Made by a program: the position numbers and the translations under genes. 19,657 nucleotides of DNA, taken from positions 1 through 19,657 of the forward strand of contig PEYH01000046.1 in assembly GCA_002774465.1 (NCBI GenBank). The letters are read 5' to 3'. Position 1 is the first letter of the stretch. Each line of letters begins with the position of its first letter. Under the pieces are notes generated by a model that was given only the letters and a program-made list of their open reading frames with translations, had not been told where the DNA came from and did not search any database. This document shows positions 7,881 to 14,334 of the stretch, one piece after another. The stretch is from Parcubacteria group bacterium CG08_land_8_20_14_0_20_43_9 (GTDB taxonomy: Bacteria; Patescibacteriota; Minisyncoccia; Minisyncoccales; PEYH01).

Positions 7881-7960
7881 TAAGGGTTGGTCACCTTACC
7901 GCCTTTCGTTGAAAACGGCTTAGCAAGGCAAAGAATAATTTCTAATTATTTTCTCTGCCT
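7881..7960 (+). ncRNA. Structured leader 1 with GTTGGTCA-loop hairpin and long stem
   Basis: TAAGG (7881-7885) pairs with CCTTA (7894-7898) around the loop GTTGGTCA. Further on, AGGCA (7926-7930) pairs with TGCCT (7956-7960), extended inside by AGA/TCT and ATAATT/AATTAT with small bulges. An alternative helix GCCTT (7901-7905) with AAGGC (7925-7929) would exclude AGGCA/TGCCT, so two conformations are possible. A second copy of the same architecture follows at 8125-8217. It lies between a strong promoter and a tiny ORF with its own terminator. It does not match any riboswitch I recognise. Confidence 0.6.
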
Positions 7961-7978
7961 CAGTGAGCTGTTGGTTAA

Positions 7979-8020
7979 ATGGCGAAGAAAGCGAAAGCAA
8001 AAAAGAAAGGAAAGAGATAA
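7979..8020 (+). CDS. Tiny lysine-rich peptide
   Basis: ATG 7979 opens a 13-residue frame, MAKKAKAKKKGKR, with a stop codon immediately upstream in frame, so it cannot extend. Nine of 13 residues are Lys or Arg. The terminator begins one base after the stop, and leader 1 precedes it by 18 nt. No SD is visible. Position between a dedicated promoter and a dedicated terminator argues for a real product, perhaps nucleic-acid binding; but A-rich DNA gives Lys codons easily, and the transcript could act as RNA only. Confidence 0.4.
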   Translation: MAKKAKAKKKGKR

Positions 8021-8021
8021 A

Positions 8022-8052
8022 ACAAAAGGCGCCTAACGGCGCCTTTTGTTTT
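8022..8052 (+). terminator. Strong Rho-independent terminator of unit 1
   Basis: ACAAAAGGCGCC (8022-8033) pairs perfectly over 12 bp with GGCGCCTTTTGT (8038-8049) around TAAC, then TTT. The A and T tracts flanking the GC core allow function in both directions. Confidence 0.9.
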
Positions 8053-8079
8053 CCGCAGTCCCCCTCTGGATAATTGCCC

Positions 8080-8107
8080 TTGACAGCTTTTTTGGTTGGA
8101 ATATAAT
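8080..8107 (+). promoter_or_regulatory. Full-consensus sigma-70 promoter of leader unit 2
   Basis: TTGACA (8080-8085), 16-nt spacer, TATAAT (8102-8107): both hexamers perfect, with the same spacing as the unit 1 promoter. Start expected near 8114. This should be one of the strongest promoters in the window. Confidence 0.85.
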
Positions 8108-8124
8108 TTTTTCAGAATGATTTT

Positions 8125-8217
8125 GCGAGGTTGGTCACTCGCAATCGTTCAAGCAAAAGTATGGGGCTTGGGGATATCAAGAATCCGGATTATTCTTGCG
8201 ATATTGGCAAGCCCATA
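8125..8217 (+). ncRNA. Structured leader 2 with GTTGGTCA-loop hairpin and 21-bp stem
   Basis: GCGAG (8125-8129) pairs with CTCGC (8138-8142) around GTTGGTCA, the loop seen in leader 1 with a different stem. After a linker containing TCGTT and AGCAA (words also present in leader 1), a long hairpin forms: TATGGGGCTTG (8160-8170) with CAAGCCCATA (8208-8217, one bulged G), GATATC (8173-8178) with GATATT (8200-8205), and AAGAA (8179-8183) with TTCTT (8193-8197). The acidic ORF starts 9 nt later. Confidence 0.65.
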
Positions 8218-8225
8218 GAAAAATA

Positions 8226-8357
8226 ATGATTAACAACGAATTAATGCTTGATGACTGGGACGATGAACCAGCGGAGGGGGGAGAAGATTTATCTCCGGAG
8301 GAAGAAGATAAGGAACCCGGAGATGTCGGAGATGAGGAGTTTGAAGGCGAAGTATAA
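8226..8357 (+). CDS. Small highly acidic protein
   Basis: 43 aa from ATG 8226 (alternative ATG 8244), preceded at 9 nt by the long stem of leader 2 and followed by a terminator at 8371. Twenty residues are Asp or Glu and only one is Lys, with the core LDDWDDEPAEGGEDL. No membrane segment or Cys is present. It is probably disordered and soluble. Family not recognised. The ORF lies entirely between a full-consensus promoter and a terminator, which supports a real, well-expressed gene; a 60-codon frame overlapping it (8248-8430) crosses the terminator and is rejected. It might bind a basic partner or mimic nucleic acid, but that is speculation. Confidence 0.6.
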   Translation: MINNELMLDDWDDEPAEGGEDLSPEEEDKEPGDVGDEEFEGEV

Positions 8358-8370
8358 TTACGACGAGAAC

Positions 8371-8410
8371 AATAAAAGAAGGGCTGATAAGGCGCTTCTT
8401 TTATTTGTTC
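8371..8410 (+). terminator. Rho-independent terminator of unit 2
   Basis: AATAAAAGAAG (8371-8381) pairs with CTTCTTTTATT (8395-8405) over 11 bp around a 13-nt loop, followed by TGTT. The A/T arms act as a bidirectional U-tract. Confidence 0.7.
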
Positions 8411-8467
8411 CTAATTTTGTCTTAATGTGATATTGTGGAAAAGGACTACCAGTTAATCTGATTATTT

Positions 8468-9736
8468 ATGTACCAAAAAACTATTCTGAAGAGCGGGCTA
8501 AGGGTTATCACGATTCCGGATAAAAACACTCAAGCAGTGACAGTTTTGCTTCTAGTGAAAACCGGGAGCAAGTATGAAACCAAGGAAACCAACGGCATTT
8601 CCCATTTTTTAGAGCATATGCTTTTCAAAGGAACCAAAAAACGGATCAATTCAACAGAGATAGCCGAGGCCCTTGATAAAGTGGGAGGGGATTATAATGC
8701 TTTCACCAGCGAGGATATGACCGGATATTTCGCCAAAACAGAGGCCTCTCGTTTTGATTTGACGCTGGACTGGGTAGCGGATATTTATTTGCATTCTCTT
8801 TTTCCGAAAAGCGAGATAAAAAAGGAAAAAGGGGTCATTGTGGAAGAAATTAATATGTATCACGACAATCCAATGGTTCAGGTGGTAAATCTCTGGAAAA
8901 AATTGCTTTACGGCGACCAGCCGGCTGGTCGGAGCGTGGCAGGAGGGAAAGCAAGCGTAAGAAGCATCACCAGGAAACAATTGTTGTCTTATTGGAAAAC
9001 CCATTATACTGCCCGGAATTCATTGCTCTGCATAGCCGGGAATGTTGACGACCAAGAAGCCAAGCGGAAAGTCAGGAAATATTTTGCCGGAGTAAATGAG
9101 GGCAAAGCGCGTTCTAAACCAAAAGTTATTGAGCAACAGACAAAACCGAATTCTTTAATCTATTTCAAAAAAACCGACCAGACGCATCTTTGTTTGGGCG
9201 TCCGCGCTTATAACCTTTTTCATCCCAAAAGATACGCGTTGGAATTATTAACAGTGATTTTAGGCGGGATGATGAGTTCGCGTTTATTCATAGAGGTGCG
9301 CGAAAAATTGGGACTTGCTTATTATATCGCTACCTTGCCGGAAATTGACCCGGACACTGGATTTCTGTTAACCAGAGCAGGGGTGGATAATAAAAATGCC
9401 GGTAAAGCAATCAGAGCGATTTTAAGAGAATATAAAAAGACAAGAGAAGAACTTGTTTCGCAAACAGAACTGCAAAAAGCAAAGGATTTTGTCAAAGGGA
9501 AAATGGCTCTTTCTCTTGAGCCGTCTGACGCCTTAGCTTCTTTTTACGGCGGCCAGGAGCTTTTGGAAAACAAAATTTTGAGCCAGAAGCAGGTTTTTGC
9601 GGAAATCGACAAGGTCAAACCAGAGGACATTCTGGAAACAGCTAAAGATATTTTTCAGCCGCAGAAGTTAAACCTTGCGTTAATCGGCCCGCTTAAGGAC
9701 AGAAAGGTATTTGAAAACTTATTAAAAGAGTTCTAA
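8468..9736 (+). CDS. M16-family zinc metallopeptidase (processing-protease-like)
   Basis: 422 aa, the usual length of single-chain bacterial M16B proteins (YmxG/PqqL-like). The inverted zinc motif HFLEH is at residues 46-50, and Glu 127 follows 76 residues after His 50, exactly the HxxEH-x76-E spacing of the family, so the active site is complete. The C-terminal half has the second pseudo-repeat with GGMMSSRLFIEVREKLGLAY, the R/Y substrate-binding segment. It is predicted to degrade or process peptides; substrate unknown. No signal peptide is seen. It starts 63 nt after the unit 2 terminator and appears to be the first gene of a four-gene operon (10-nt gap to the transporter). No convincing promoter or SD was found. 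Confidence 0.93.
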   Translation: MYQKTILKSGLRVITIPDKNTQAVTVLLLVKTGSKYETKETNGISHFLEHMLFKGTKKRINSTEIAEALDKVGGDYNAFTSEDMTGYFAKTEASRFDLTLDWVADIYLHSLFPKSEIKKEKGVIVEEINMYHDNPMVQVVNLWKKLLYGDQPAGRSVAGGKASVRSITRKQLLSYWKTHYTARNSLLCIAGNVDDQEAKRKVRKYFAGVNEGKARSKPKVIEQQTKPNSLIYFKKTDQTHLCLGVRAYNLFHPKRYALELLTVILGGMMSSRLFIEVREKLGLAYYIATLPEIDPDTGFLLTRAGVDNKNAGKAIRAILREYKKTREELVSQTELQKAKDFVKGKMALSLEPSDALASFYGGQELLENKILSQKQVFAEIDKVKPEDILETAKDIFQPQKLNLALIGPLKDRKVFENLLKEF

Positions 9737-9746
9737 TATTATTACA

Positions 9747-10826
9747 ATGGATGAAGAACGGCCCATAGATTATACGCCCCCGGAGGAAGCGGGGAGAAGC
9801 GCCTCCCGCGTTTTGGATATTTCCTGGGCGACTATTCTGAAAATTATATTTGCCTTAGGCGCCCTTTACTTTGTTTTTCTGGTAAGAGACATTCTTATTT
9901 GGTTTATTTTTGCCTTGGTAATTTCTATTTTGTTTAATCCGGCTATAAATTTTCTCAGAAAACTGCATCTCCCGAGGGTGATGGCGGCCATTTTGGTTTA
10001 TTTGAGCGTTTTTATTTTGCTCGGGGGCTTCATATTCGTATTAGCGCCATTGTTGTTCTTCGAATTGCAGCAATTCAGCATAAATCTGCCGGCATATTTT
10101 GACCAGGCAGCTCCTTATTTAAGCGGTCTGAAAATAGAGGCCCTGCGCAATTTCCAATCGTTCACCGAAGCGTTAGGCAAGGGGCTTTCCAGCGCCTCGG
10201 CCAATATTTTTGCAGCCATTGGCGCCATTTTCGGAGGCATAACCTCTACCATAGTTATTTTTTCCATTGCTTTTTTTCTGTCTCTGGAAGAGGAGGGTTT
10301 GGCTAAAGCCATAATGCTTATTTTCCCTCCCCGTTATAAAACGAAAATTCTGACTGTTTGGCAGAGAAGCCAGAAGAAAGTGGCAGCCTGGTTTGGAGTA
10401 CGGATTATTTGTTGTCTTTTTATCGGATTGGTCGTTGGAATTGCCTGTTATGTTTTGAATATTAAATACGCCGCCTTTTTCGGACTTTTTGCCGGAATTT
10501 TTAATATAATCCTGACCATCGGGCCTTTTTTGAGCGGAACTGCCATTGTCCTGTTTATTTTAACAATCGCCGGCCTGCCCAAGGCCATTATATTCCTCGT
10601 AATTTTCTTCATTGCCCAGGAAATAGAAGGTTATGTCATTATGCCTCTTTTGAGCAAGAGATTCTTGCGGCTTTCCCCTTCGCTTGTTCTCATATCCTTG
10701 TTAGTCGGCGCCAAGTTATGGGGGCTTTTGGGAGCGATATTGGCCATTCCTTTAGTGGGAATGTTTTTTGAGCTTATTCAGGGGTTTATGGAGAAAAAAG
10801 GGTCTATTGAGCAACCCCTTTTATAG
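9747..10826 (+). CDS. AI-2E family transporter (PF01594-type membrane protein)
   Basis: 359 aa, polytopic, with about seven to eight hydrophobic segments in the family pattern: two near the N-terminus (residues 25-70 and 75-105), a soluble linker around 110-145, and a conserved C-terminal block ending in LSPSLVLISLLVGAKLWGLLGAILAIPLVG. The P-x3-G-x-I block appears as FGLFAGIFNIILTIGPF. Some family members export AI-2, others exchange Na+/H+; the sequence does not say which applies. It lies 10 nt after the M16 gene and 6 nt before rsmI, so it is almost certainly co-transcribed. Confidence 0.9.
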   Translation: MDEERPIDYTPPEEAGRSASRVLDISWATILKIIFALGALYFVFLVRDILIWFIFALVISILFNPAINFLRKLHLPRVMAAILVYLSVFILLGGFIFVLAPLLFFELQQFSINLPAYFDQAAPYLSGLKIEALRNFQSFTEALGKGLSSASANIFAAIGAIFGGITSTIVIFSIAFFLSLEEEGLAKAIMLIFPPRYKTKILTVWQRSQKKVAAWFGVRIICCLFIGLVVGIACYVLNIKYAAFFGLFAGIFNIILTIGPFLSGTAIVLFILTIAGLPKAIIFLVIFFIAQEIEGYVIMPLLSKRFLRLSPSLVLISLLVGAKLWGLLGAILAIPLVGMFFELIQGFMEKKGSIEQPLL

Positions 10827-10832
10827 AATTAA

Positions 10833-11522
10833 ATGCCGGAACTTTTTATTGTCGCCACTCCAATCGGAAATCTCCAAGATATTTCTTCTCGGGCCCTTGA
10901 AGCGCTGAAAAGGGTTGATTTTATTTTATGCGAAGACACGAGGGTCAGCCAAAAATTATTGAATCATTTTGGCATAAGCAAGCCATTGATGAGCTATCAC
11001 CAGCATTCCGGGCCGGCTAAGATAGAATCAATTCTGGCATTATTGAAACAAGGCAAAAATCTCGCCCTTATAAGCGATGCGGGCACGCCCGGGATATCTG
11101 ACCCGGGCAATAAATTAATTGATTTAGCAATTAAACAATTAAACGATTTAACAATTGTCCCTATTCCCGGACCCTCGGCCCTAACGGCCGCTGCTTCAGT
11201 CGCCGGATGCCCGATGGATAAATTTTTATTCATGGGTTTCCCTCCTCATAAGCGAAAGAGAAAGAAGTTTTTTCAAGAAGCGCTAAAGTCGAAATATCCG
11301 GTTATTATCTATGAATCCTGCCACCGCATTCTCAAGACGCTTCGGGAACTGCGGGAGTTGGGCAGTGGTTTAGAATTAGTAGTGTGCAGGGAGCTGACGA
11401 AAAAGTTTGAAACAATTTATCGGGGGATAATTGACAAAGTCATAGAAAAAATAGAAAAAGACAAGACAAAAGGCGAATTCGTTGTTATCATTAAAAAAAA
11501 TGGCAAAGAAAAAGGAAAATAA
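10833..11522 (+). CDS. rsmI: 16S rRNA (cytidine(1402)-2'-O)-methyltransferase
   Basis: 229 aa SAM-dependent methyltransferase of the tetrapyrrole-methylase fold that methylates the ribose of C1402 in 16S rRNA. Signatures: the N-terminal VATPIGNLQDISSRA (7-21), CEDTR (33-37), SDAGTPGISDPG (81-92) and IPGPSAL (111-117). It is about 55 residues shorter than E. coli RsmI (286 aa) and ends just after the catalytic domain with a Lys-rich tail, so the C-terminal helical domain is absent. The 3' end overlaps metG by 23 nt. Repeated AATTAAACAATT-like words occur at about 11123-11155 within the gene. Confidence 0.95.
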   Translation: MPELFIVATPIGNLQDISSRALEALKRVDFILCEDTRVSQKLLNHFGISKPLMSYHQHSGPAKIESILALLKQGKNLALISDAGTPGISDPGNKLIDLAIKQLNDLTIVPIPGPSALTAAASVAGCPMDKFLFMGFPPHKRKRKKFFQEALKSKYPVIIYESCHRILKTLRELRELGSGLELVVCRELTKKFETIYRGIIDKVIEKIEKDKTKGEFVVIIKKNGKEKGK

Positions 11523-12966
11523 AGGCAAGAAATTCTATATCTCCACGGCCCTGCCCTATGTTAATTCTCGTCCTCACTTAGGATTTGCTTTGGAAATCAT
11601 ACAGGCAGATGTTCTCGCCCGTTATCATCGCAATTTAGGCGAGGAGGTTTTCTTTTTGACCGGCACTGACGAAAACGGGCTGAAGATTGCCAGAGCCGCG
11701 GAAGAAGCGGGCGTTCCAGTGGAGAAATTTGCCAAAAAGAACGCTGATGCCTTTTATAAATTGAAAAAGCTGCTTAATTTGTCTTTTGATGATTTTATAA
11801 GAACAACCGAAGAGAGGCACATTAAGGCAGTCCAAAAATTGTGGAAGGCGGGCAAAAAAGATATTTACAAGAAGAAATATCGCGGGCTTTACTGCGTGGG
11901 CTGTGAGCAATTCTATAAAGGAAACGAGCTTGTTGACGGCCTTTGCCCGGAGCATAGGATAAAACCGGAACTAATAGAAGAGGAAAACTATTTTTTCAAA
12001 CTTTCCGAATACGAAAAACAACTAAGAGGATTGATAGAAAAAGATGTTTTGAAAATAACTCCGTCGACCCGCAAAAATGAAATTCTGGGGTTTTTAGATA
12101 AGGGGCTTGAGGATATTTGCGTTTCCCGTTCTGCTGAAAGGGCGCGGAATTGGGGGATACCTGTGCCGGATGAGCCGGGTCAGAAAATATGGTGCTGGTT
12201 TGACGCGGTGGTGAACTATATCAGCGCCCTGGGCTATGGGGCTGATGATGAGAATTTTGCGCAATGGTGGCAGGAAAACGACAATAAGCTCCATGTTATC
12301 GGGAAAGGAATTTTAACTTTTCACGCCCTGTATTGGCCGGCCGCCTTGTTATCTGCCGGATTGGCCCTGCCTAATAATTTGTTTGTTCACGGCTATGTTA
12401 CTGTGGCCGGCCAGAAGATGTCTAAAAGTTTAGGCAATATAGTTGACCCGGCCGGACTTGTCCGAAAATACGGGACTGATGCCGTAAGATATTTCTTTTT
12501 AAGAGAGGCCTCGCCTTTTGACGATAGCGATTTTACGATGGAAAAATTTGAGGACAGGTATAATGCGGATTTGGCAAAGGGACTGGGGAATCTTGTCGCA
12601 AGAGTAATCGCCTTGGCAGCTAAATTAAAAATTAAAAATGAAAAATTAAAAATCACAATTGAAAATTTAAAAATAAAGGGAGAAATAGGTAGCGCTAAAG
12701 AGAATTGCGAGAAGGCATTGGAGGAATTTAAGTTTAATGAGGCCTTGCAGGCGACATGGGAATTAATCGGATTTTGCGACCGCTATATTGAGCAGGAAAA
12801 GCCGTGGGAAGATGCGGAGAACAAGTCAGGGGTTATAAACGATTTATTGTTTGCCATTGGCGAAATAGCCGTACTAATAAATCCTTTTTTGCCCGAAACC
12901 TCGCAAAAAATTATTCGACAACTTCAATCCCTGGAGTCCGCCCCCCTCTTTCCTCGTTTGGATTGA
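11500..12966 (+). CDS. metG: Methionine--tRNA ligase, short form
   Basis: 488 aa from ATG 11500 (a TTG at 11482 is also open, but MAKKKENKGKKFYISTALPY fits the family start). Motifs: the class I HIGH-type PHLGF after ALPYVNS; LTGTDENGLK; a zinc-knob CVGC...CPEH; WCWFDAVVNYISALGY; KMSKS within VAGQKMSKSLGNIVD; and an anticodon-binding helical domain ending EKPWEDAE and INPFLPETS. There is no C-terminal tRNA-binding (EMAP-like) domain, so it is the short form. A Lys/Ile/Leu-rich repeat-derived insert follows NLVARVIALAA. It overlaps rsmI by 23 nt and closes the M16-transporter-rsmI-metG operon. Confidence 0.96.
   Translation: MAKKKENKGKKFYISTALPYVNSRPHLGFALEIIQADVLARYHRNLGEEVFFLTGTDENGLKIARAAEEAGVPVEKFAKKNADAFYKLKKLLNLSFDDFIRTTEERHIKAVQKLWKAGKKDIYKKKYRGLYCVGCEQFYKGNELVDGLCPEHRIKPELIEEENYFFKLSEYEKQLRGLIEKDVLKITPSTRKNEILGFLDKGLEDICVSRSAERARNWGIPVPDEPGQKIWCWFDAVVNYISALGYGADDENFAQWWQENDNKLHVIGKGILTFHALYWPAALLSAGLALPNNLFVHGYVTVAGQKMSKSLGNIVDPAGLVRKYGTDAVRYFFLREASPFDDSDFTMEKFEDRYNADLAKGLGNLVARVIALAAKLKIKNEKLKITIENLKIKGEIGSAKENCEKALEEFKFNEALQATWELIGFCDRYIEQEKPWEDAENKSGVINDLLFAIGEIAVLINPFLPETSQKIIRQLQSLESAPLFPRLD
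12621..12677 (+). repeat. AAATTAAAAATT micro-repeat inside metG
   Basis: TAAATTAAAAATTAAAA followed by further AAAATTAAAAAT words, translated in frame as alternating Lys/Leu/Ile. Its first 17 bases equal ileS 1562-1578, and the block recurs in inverted orientation just after the metG stop (12967-13021). Confidence 0.7.
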
Positions 12967-13021
12967 TTTTTTGTTTTTAATTTTAATTTGTTGTTTTTCA
13001 TTTTTAGTTTTTAATTTTACA
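12967..13021 (-). repeat. Inverted intergenic copy of the metG repeat
   Basis: The metG-tatD gap is almost wholly T-rich. On the minus strand it reads AAAATTAAAAACTAAAAATG and on into AAAAA, nearly matching metG 12622-12645. It may provide U-tracts for termination but has no GC stem. Confidence 0.65.
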
Positions 13022-13023
13022 TT

Positions 13024-13872
13024 ATGTATTTTGATACCCACGCCCATCTTAATTTCCCTGTTTTTGCCAAAAATAGGGACAAGCTTATAGAAGAATGTTT
13101 AAGAAAAGATTTTTGGATGCTCAATGTGGGCACCAATCTTTTTACTTCCAAAAAGGCGATTGAGATCGCCCGGAATTATGATGAAGGGATTTACGCTTCC
13201 GTCGGCTTACACCCGATTAATTTTGACACTGGACTAAGCCGGATGAAAATTGACGAAAGCGAGGCCGTTGAAGAAGAAAACCCGTTTGAGTCGGAATTTG
13301 ACTATGAGGCGTATAAAAAAATCGCTTCCGACGAAAAAGTGGTGGCTATAGGGGAAATCGGGCTTGATTATTATTGGAAGCCGAAAACGAAAATTAAATT
13401 GGAGAAATTTAAGGAAGCCCAGAATATTTTATTCCGCCAGCAAGTGAAATTGGCGAAAGAATTGGATTTGCCGATTATTATCCATTGCCGGATGGCGCAT
13501 AATGATTTGTTGGAGATACTGGCATATCTTTCCACGATTTACGGGTCAAAATTCAGGGGCGTAATCCACTGCTTTACCGGCAATTGGGAGCAGGCAAAGA
13601 CGTATATGGCAATGGGGTTCCATATTGGTTTCAATGGCATAATTTTCAAATTTAACCAAGAGGATATTATAAAAAAGATTTCTTTGGACAAGGTTTTGAT
13701 TGAAACCGATTGTCCGTATTTATTGCCGCCGAAATACCAGAAAAAAATTAACGACCCGATGGGCGTGAAATATATCGCCGAAGAAATCGCTAAAATTAAA
13801 AATATTGGATTAAAAGAAGTCGCTGACCAAACGACCCAAAGCGGCAAGGCTTTATTTGGCGTAGCAGGGTGA
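13024..13872 (+). CDS. tatD: TatD-family metal-dependent hydrolase/DNase
   Basis: 282 aa amidohydrolase-fold protein acting as a 3'-5' exonuclease or DNase in related bacteria. Metal ligands are all in place: FDTHAHL (H6, H8), GEIGLDYY (E111), IIIHCR (H154), IHCFTG (H182) and ETDCPYL (D229). SVGLHP is also present. Compared with typical 255-265 residue members, it carries an acidic insertion at about residues 70-95 (DESEAVEEENPFESEFDYE) after the SVGLHP strand, probably a surface loop. ATG 13024 follows an A/T repeat spacer with no SD. Confidence 0.93.
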   Translation: MYFDTHAHLNFPVFAKNRDKLIEECLRKDFWMLNVGTNLFTSKKAIEIARNYDEGIYASVGLHPINFDTGLSRMKIDESEAVEEENPFESEFDYEAYKKIASDEKVVAIGEIGLDYYWKPKTKIKLEKFKEAQNILFRQQVKLAKELDLPIIIHCRMAHNDLLEILAYLSTIYGSKFRGVIHCFTGNWEQAKTYMAMGFHIGFNGIIFKFNQEDIIKKISLDKVLIETDCPYLLPPKYQKKINDPMGVKYIAEEIAKIKNIGLKEVADQTTQSGKALFGVAG

Positions 13873-13939
13873 GTTTTTATAAAAAATGATATATAATAAA
13901 AACAGCAAGCTCGTTAATTAAATTAAGGTTTTCAAAAAT

Positions 13940-14080
13940 ATGGGATTTTTCATCGCAAGTCGTCTTCAAAAAGATTTCTCCGATAGTTCCAGAGGAGAGC
14001 CCGTTAAACATGGGAGGGATTTTTCGGTCGCTACGGGAGAGCCAACAGGGTTACTCCAAGGACATTCGCCAGCAGGATGA
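13940..14080 (+). CDS. Possible small ORF upstream of and overlapping the 62-aa gene
   Basis: 46 aa from ATG 13940; the stop TGA shares bases with the next start (ATGA at 14077-14080), a classic coupling overlap. A TAAGG word lies 11 nt before the ATG, and a TATAAT at 13892-13897 could be a -10 box. The peptide is polar, rich in Ser, Gly, Arg and His, with RGEP and TGEPTG segments and no known motif. The same stretch could instead be an untranslated leader. Confidence 0.4.
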   Translation: MGFFIASRLQKDFSDSSRGEPVKHGRDFSVATGEPTGLLQGHSPAG

Positions 14081-14265
14081 GATACGCGCGCATGCGTCCG
14101 GCCGAAAAAGAATATGTAAAATCAATAATGCAAAAATTTGATGCGCCCTTTAGCGAGGGCATCACAAGAGATGAATTCCAGAAAGGATTGGACGAGATGC
14201 AAAGGAATAAGCGAGATCGCATTACCGACGCCGAAATAAAGAAAATCAAAGAACTCTTTGAATAA
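14077..14265 (+). CDS. Small hypothetical protein
   Basis: 62 aa, charged and mostly helical by composition, starting MRYARMRPAEKEYVKS and ending in an Asp/Lys/Glu-rich helix KKIKELFE. The stretch SEGITRDEFQKGL has an EF-hand-like look but lacks the full 12-residue calcium loop. ATG 14077 is favoured by the ATGA overlap with the preceding ORF; ATG 14092 is an alternative. The open frame upstream has no other ATG before a stop at 14005. Family not recognised. Confidence 0.6.
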   Translation: MRYARMRPAEKEYVKSIMQKFDAPFSEGITRDEFQKGLDEMQRNKRDRITDAEIKKIKELFE

Positions 14266-14334
14266 TGATTTCGTATATTATTAATAACCTAAAGATAATA
14301 TGCTGTTTTTTGGATAATTATTTTTATCGTTTCT

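Noticed and set aside
7881..7898. Leader loop GGTTGGTCACCT as a mimic of the 16S rRNA 3' tail (GGTTGGATCACCTCC)
   Set aside because: The resemblance is partial and the second copy (TTGGTCACTCGC) loses the CCTCC side, so it is more likely stem coincidence.
8248..8430. 60-aa frame overlapping the acidic gene
   Set aside because: It runs through the unit 2 terminator and is out of frame with the better-placed 43-aa ORF.
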